7,094 bases of DNA from an uncultured Eubacteriales bacterium. Its GTDB lineage: Bacteria; Bacillota_A; Clostridia; Christensenellales; Aristaeellaceae. The translations under genes and the position numbers were made by a program. Below are positions 5,252 to 7,094 of the stretch, one piece after another. The notes beneath the pieces are model-generated. The model was not told where the DNA came from. It worked only from the letters and a program-made list of their open reading frames with translations, and did no database searches. How positions within the stretch are numbered: position 1 is the first letter of the stretch; the number at the start of each line of letters is the position of its first letter. Location of the stretch: NCBI GenBank assembly GCA_902775835.1, contig CACYNZ010000196.1, forward strand, positions 1-7,094, read 5' to 3'.

Positions 5252-6046
5252 ATGCGGATGCTAGTAACGGGCCCCAGGGGATTTGTGGGAGCCCGGATCA
5301 TGGAAAGATATCCGGATGCGGTGTCGGCGCCGTCTCTGCGCGGCCTGGACGCGGATGCGGTGCGGCGTCTGGTGGATACGGCGGAGCCCGATATCATCAT
5401 TCATACTGCCGCCATGTCAGACATCGGGCAGTGCGAAAAACATCCTGAGGAATCGTGGCGTGCCAACGTAGAGCTCCCGCTTATGCTGGCTTCCACCGGC
5501 GTGCACTGTGTCATGTTTTCCAGTGATCAGGTATACAGTGCCTGTCCCGGAACGGGCCCCTATACGGAAGAGGAGACCTGTCCCGGAAATCTCTATGCCC
5601 GGGAAAAGCTTGAAATGGAGCAACGGGTTCTGGACCGTTTTCCGGATGCCGTGATGCTTCGGGCCACCTGGATGTATGACATGCCCATATACGGCCTGCA
5701 GAACCGGGACAATTTTCTGATGCAGATGCTGAAAAGGGAACGTATGACTTTTTCCTTTGCCCAGCACCGTGCCGTGACGTATGTGCGTGAGGTGGCGGAC
5801 CAGATCCTTTATGCCGCACAGTGCCCGGGCGGGGTTTACAACTTTGGAAGTGAAAACCCGCTGTGCATGCTGGAGACGGCAGAGTGTCTCCGGAAGGCGC
5901 TGAACCGGTCGGTGCAGTTTGAGGATGCGGGCCCGCGGCATGCCCTCTGGATGGACTGCTCAAAGGCGGAAAATGCCGGCATACATTTTTCCGACACCAC
6001 AGAGGGATTCCTGAAATGCCTGAGGGATTACGGACTTATGGAATGA
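5252..6046 (+). CDS. RmlD-like NAD(P)-dependent sugar nucleotide reductase/epimerase (extended SDR)
   Basis: The product is 264 residues from ATG 5252, with GGGAGGG (5238-5244) 7 nt before it. The cofactor-binding motif TGPRGFVG (6-13) fits TGxxGxxG at the very N-terminus, 'HTAAMSDIGQCE' (51-62) is the usual RmlD strand-4 region, 'FSSDQVY' (89-95) supplies the Ser region, and Y115-x3-K119 is the catalytic pair. 'GGVYNFGSENPLCMLE' (193-208) fits the substrate domain of the RmlD_sub_bind family (PF04321). The closest named enzyme is dTDP-4-dehydrorhamnose reductase, which makes dTDP-L-rhamnose. At 264 residues it is slightly short, and no rmlA, rmlB or rmlC gene is in view, so another sugar or a non-sugar substrate is quite possible. 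It is probably cytoplasmic and monocistronic. I see no terminator with a U-tract in 6047-6123, so some read-through into the next gene is possible. Confidence 0.8.
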   Translation: MRMLVTGPRGFVGARIMERYPDAVSAPSLRGLDADAVRRLVDTAEPDIIIHTAAMSDIGQCEKHPEESWRANVELPLMLASTGVHCVMFSSDQVYSACPGTGPYTEEETCPGNLYAREKLEMEQRVLDRFPDAVMLRATWMYDMPIYGLQNRDNFLMQMLKRERMTFSFAQHRAVTYVREVADQILYAAQCPGGVYNFGSENPLCMLETAECLRKALNRSVQFEDAGPRHALWMDCSKAENAGIHFSDTTEGFLKCLRDYGLME

Positions 6047-6123
6047 AATGCGCCATACAGTTATTCCACGGGCCGGGATTCGCGATGCGGGTTATGATCT
6101 GCAGATACGTTCGGGCCGAAGAT

Positions 6124-6152
6124 TTGCAATCCGGGGAAAAAACGCGTATAAT
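6124..6152 (+). promoter_or_regulatory. Sigma-A promoter of the Tat/FMN gene
   Basis: TTGCAA (6124-6129, four of six) is followed by a 17-nt spacer and a perfect TATAAT (6147-6152). The spacer contains an A6 run. The start of transcription is predicted near 6159, leaving a leader of about 40 nt before ATG 6198. Confidence 0.72.
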
Positions 6153-6169
6153 TCTGACATAAGTCAGAA
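6152..6169. promoter_or_regulatory. 18-bp dyad over the transcription start, candidate operator
   Basis: TTCTGAC (6152-6158) and GTCAGAA (6163-6169) form a perfect inverted repeat around ATAA, beginning at the last base of the -10 and covering the predicted start site. This is where a repressor would block the promoter. The two half-sites around a 4-nt centre recall CRP/FNR-type sites in layout, but the half-site is not a canonical FNR or CRP sequence. A short hairpin at the very 5' end of the mRNA is the alternative reading. Confidence 0.45.
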
Positions 6170-6197
6170 ACAATATATGTTTCAGGAGGTATTGATT

Positions 6198-7094
6198 ATG
6201 CGGAATCAGGATATGAACCGTCGTACATTCTTGAAAAATCTCGGAATCGGTGCAGCCGGACTGGCTGTGGCAGGCGCGATGCCTGTAGTGCCCGCCCTGG
6301 CTGACGGCGAGCAGATTCCGGATTATCCCTGGACCTGGCATCCCATCGACAAGCAGAAGGCACTGGAGTACACCTACAAGCGCTGGTTTGAGGTCGGCGG
6401 CTGCGGTGCAGGCGCTGTAGCCGGCATTATGGAACTCCTGGCCGAGGAATACGGATATCCCTACAATATCATCCCCGCCAAGATCATGGCGCTCGGTGCC
6501 GGCGGATACGGCTGCCAGACGCTGTGCGGTGCCCTGGGCGGCGCCTGCGTGATGATCGGCTTCTTCTGCGAACCTGCCGTGGCCGGTGAAATCCGCAACA
6601 AGCTGTTTGACTGGTACCGGAAAGAACCTTTCCCCAGCTATCAGCCGGAATATGAAGCTGTCACCACCGTGGCCGATGACATTACCTGCAACGCATCCGT
6701 GAACAAGTTCATGAAGGCCAACAATCTGGAAATGGGCGACGCGGCCCGCAAGGCACGCTGCGCAGCGCTGACCGGTGAAGTGGTCTGCAAGGTCATTGAA
6801 CTGCTGAACGTGCAGTACGGCTACGAGGAAGCTGCACCCGTGGAAGAAGCAGCTCCCGTGGAACTGGCGGCGAATGAGTACATCGGCACCAGCGAGACCG
6901 AGCGCGGCGAAGTCAAGGTCAAGGTCACCATGGACGGCGACAGGATTGCCAACATTGAAGTGCTGAGCAGCAGCGAGACCCCCGGCATCTGCGATCCGGC
7001 CATGGAAAGCATTCCGAAGGCCATTATTGATGCCCAGTCCGCCGATGTGGACGCGGTCACCAATGCCACTCAGACGTCCAATGCCATCATGGAA
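6198..7094 (+). CDS. Tat-exported C_GCAxxG_C_C and FMN-binding domain fusion protein (3' end outside window)
   Basis: The frame is open from ATG 6198 (AGGAGGT at 6184-6190, 7 nt before) to the window edge, with 299 residues and no stop. 'NRRTFLKNLG' (7-16; twin Arg 8-9) is a Tat signal, with a hydrophobic core to about 30 and likely cleavage after ALA (residue 35). Residues 67-123 (Cys 69, 106, 110, 117) match the C_GCAxxG_C_C redox family related to split-Soret cytochrome c; more Cys lie at 124, 164, 188 and 197. No CxxCH haem site is visible. A short linker repeats EAAPVE (211-222). From about 227 comes an FMN_bind domain (PF04205): 'GEVKVKVTMDGDRI', 'ETPGICDPAMESIPKAIID' and 'DAVTNATQTS' (286-294). 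Thr 291 would be the residue flavinylated by ApbE, but Asn 289 replaces the usual Gly. A role in extracytoplasmic electron transfer or reduction of an external acceptor is inferred. No partner enzyme is in view. Confidence 0.85.
   Translation, partial: MRNQDMNRRTFLKNLGIGAAGLAVAGAMPVVPALADGEQIPDYPWTWHPIDKQKALEYTYKRWFEVGGCGAGAVAGIMELLAEEYGYPYNIIPAKIMALGAGGYGCQTLCGALGGACVMIGFFCEPAVAGEIRNKLFDWYRKEPFPSYQPEYEAVTTVADDITCNASVNKFMKANNLEMGDAARKARCAALTGEVVCKVIELLNVQYGYEEAAPVEEAAPVELAANEYIGTSETERGEVKVKVTMDGDRIANIEVLSSSETPGICDPAMESIPKAIIDAQSADVDAVTNATQTSNAIME

Noticed and set aside
4932..5264. Plus-strand open frame of 110 codons across the TPM tail and the terminator
   Set aside because: It reads the Gly-rich tail out of frame, passes through a good intrinsic terminator and overlaps the next start. 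Its Ala/Val/Pro-rich sequence is a product of repeated GGN codons.
6072..6135. Long-range pairing of CCGGGATTCGC with GCAATCCGG as a terminator for the RmlD-like gene
   Set aside because: The arms need bulges and are more than 40 nt apart, no U-tract follows, and the right arm overlaps the next promoter. The resemblance of 6075-6092 to the start region at 5246-5258 looks coincidental.
6821..7069. Minus-strand open frame with AASSTG repeats
   Set aside because: It is the complement of the EAAPVE linker and FMN domain of a well-supported plus-strand gene. The short repeat comes from the duplicated linker.

Overview
The window looks like chromosomal DNA of a Gram-positive anaerobe, most likely a gut or rumen Clostridia-type Firmicute. 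The evidence is moderate-to-high GC, strong GGAGG-type ribosome binding sites at almost every gene, sigma-A-type promoters, and membrane and secreted protein families common in Clostridia. The genus cannot be read from the sequence. I see no insertion sequence, integrase, tRNA, rRNA or CRISPR array, so it reads as ordinary chromosome rich in poorly characterised envelope genes.

Layout from left to right. (1) The 3' end of an SGNH-type hydrolase gene (1-287). (2) A structured leader with competing hairpins (345-419), then a gene for an orphan secreted acidic protein (453-1172). (3) A perfect 26-bp palindrome (1195-1220) between convergent genes. (4) Two minus-strand genes (1300-1779 and 1824-2432) for related two-pass membrane proteins sharing an N-terminal 'Y-[ED]-x-G-V-Y-R-W-x-Y'-like motif; they form an operon with an extended -10 promoter at 2586-2613 and a leader of about 150 nt. 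(5) A divergent plus-strand operon with a near-consensus promoter (2716-2744). It encodes a double zinc-ribbon polytopic membrane protein that starts at TTG 2779, and a TPM-domain membrane protein with a polyglycine tail (4334-5068). A good intrinsic terminator follows (5091-5127). (6) A monocistronic RmlD-like NAD(P)-dependent reductase/epimerase gene (5252-6046). (7) A strongly promoted gene (from 6198, running off the window) for a Tat-exported protein that joins a C_GCAxxG_C_C cysteine-rich domain to an FMN-binding domain. It has no stop codon in the window.

How the genes may work together. The zinc-ribbon and TPM pair resembles the Bacillus subtilis YdjG-YdjH membrane partners of PspA, but no PspA or SPFH gene is visible here. 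The divergent pair of small membrane proteins faces it across a shared promoter region, so the four genes may form one envelope locus; that is inference. The last gene points to flavin-based redox chemistry on the outside of the membrane. Its promoter carries an 18-bp dyad over the predicted transcription start, which suggests repression or redox control.

The best candidates for something new are the four-gene envelope locus, the Tat/C_GCAxxG/FMN fusion with an altered flavinylation motif and its dyad, and the switch-like leader at 345-419.
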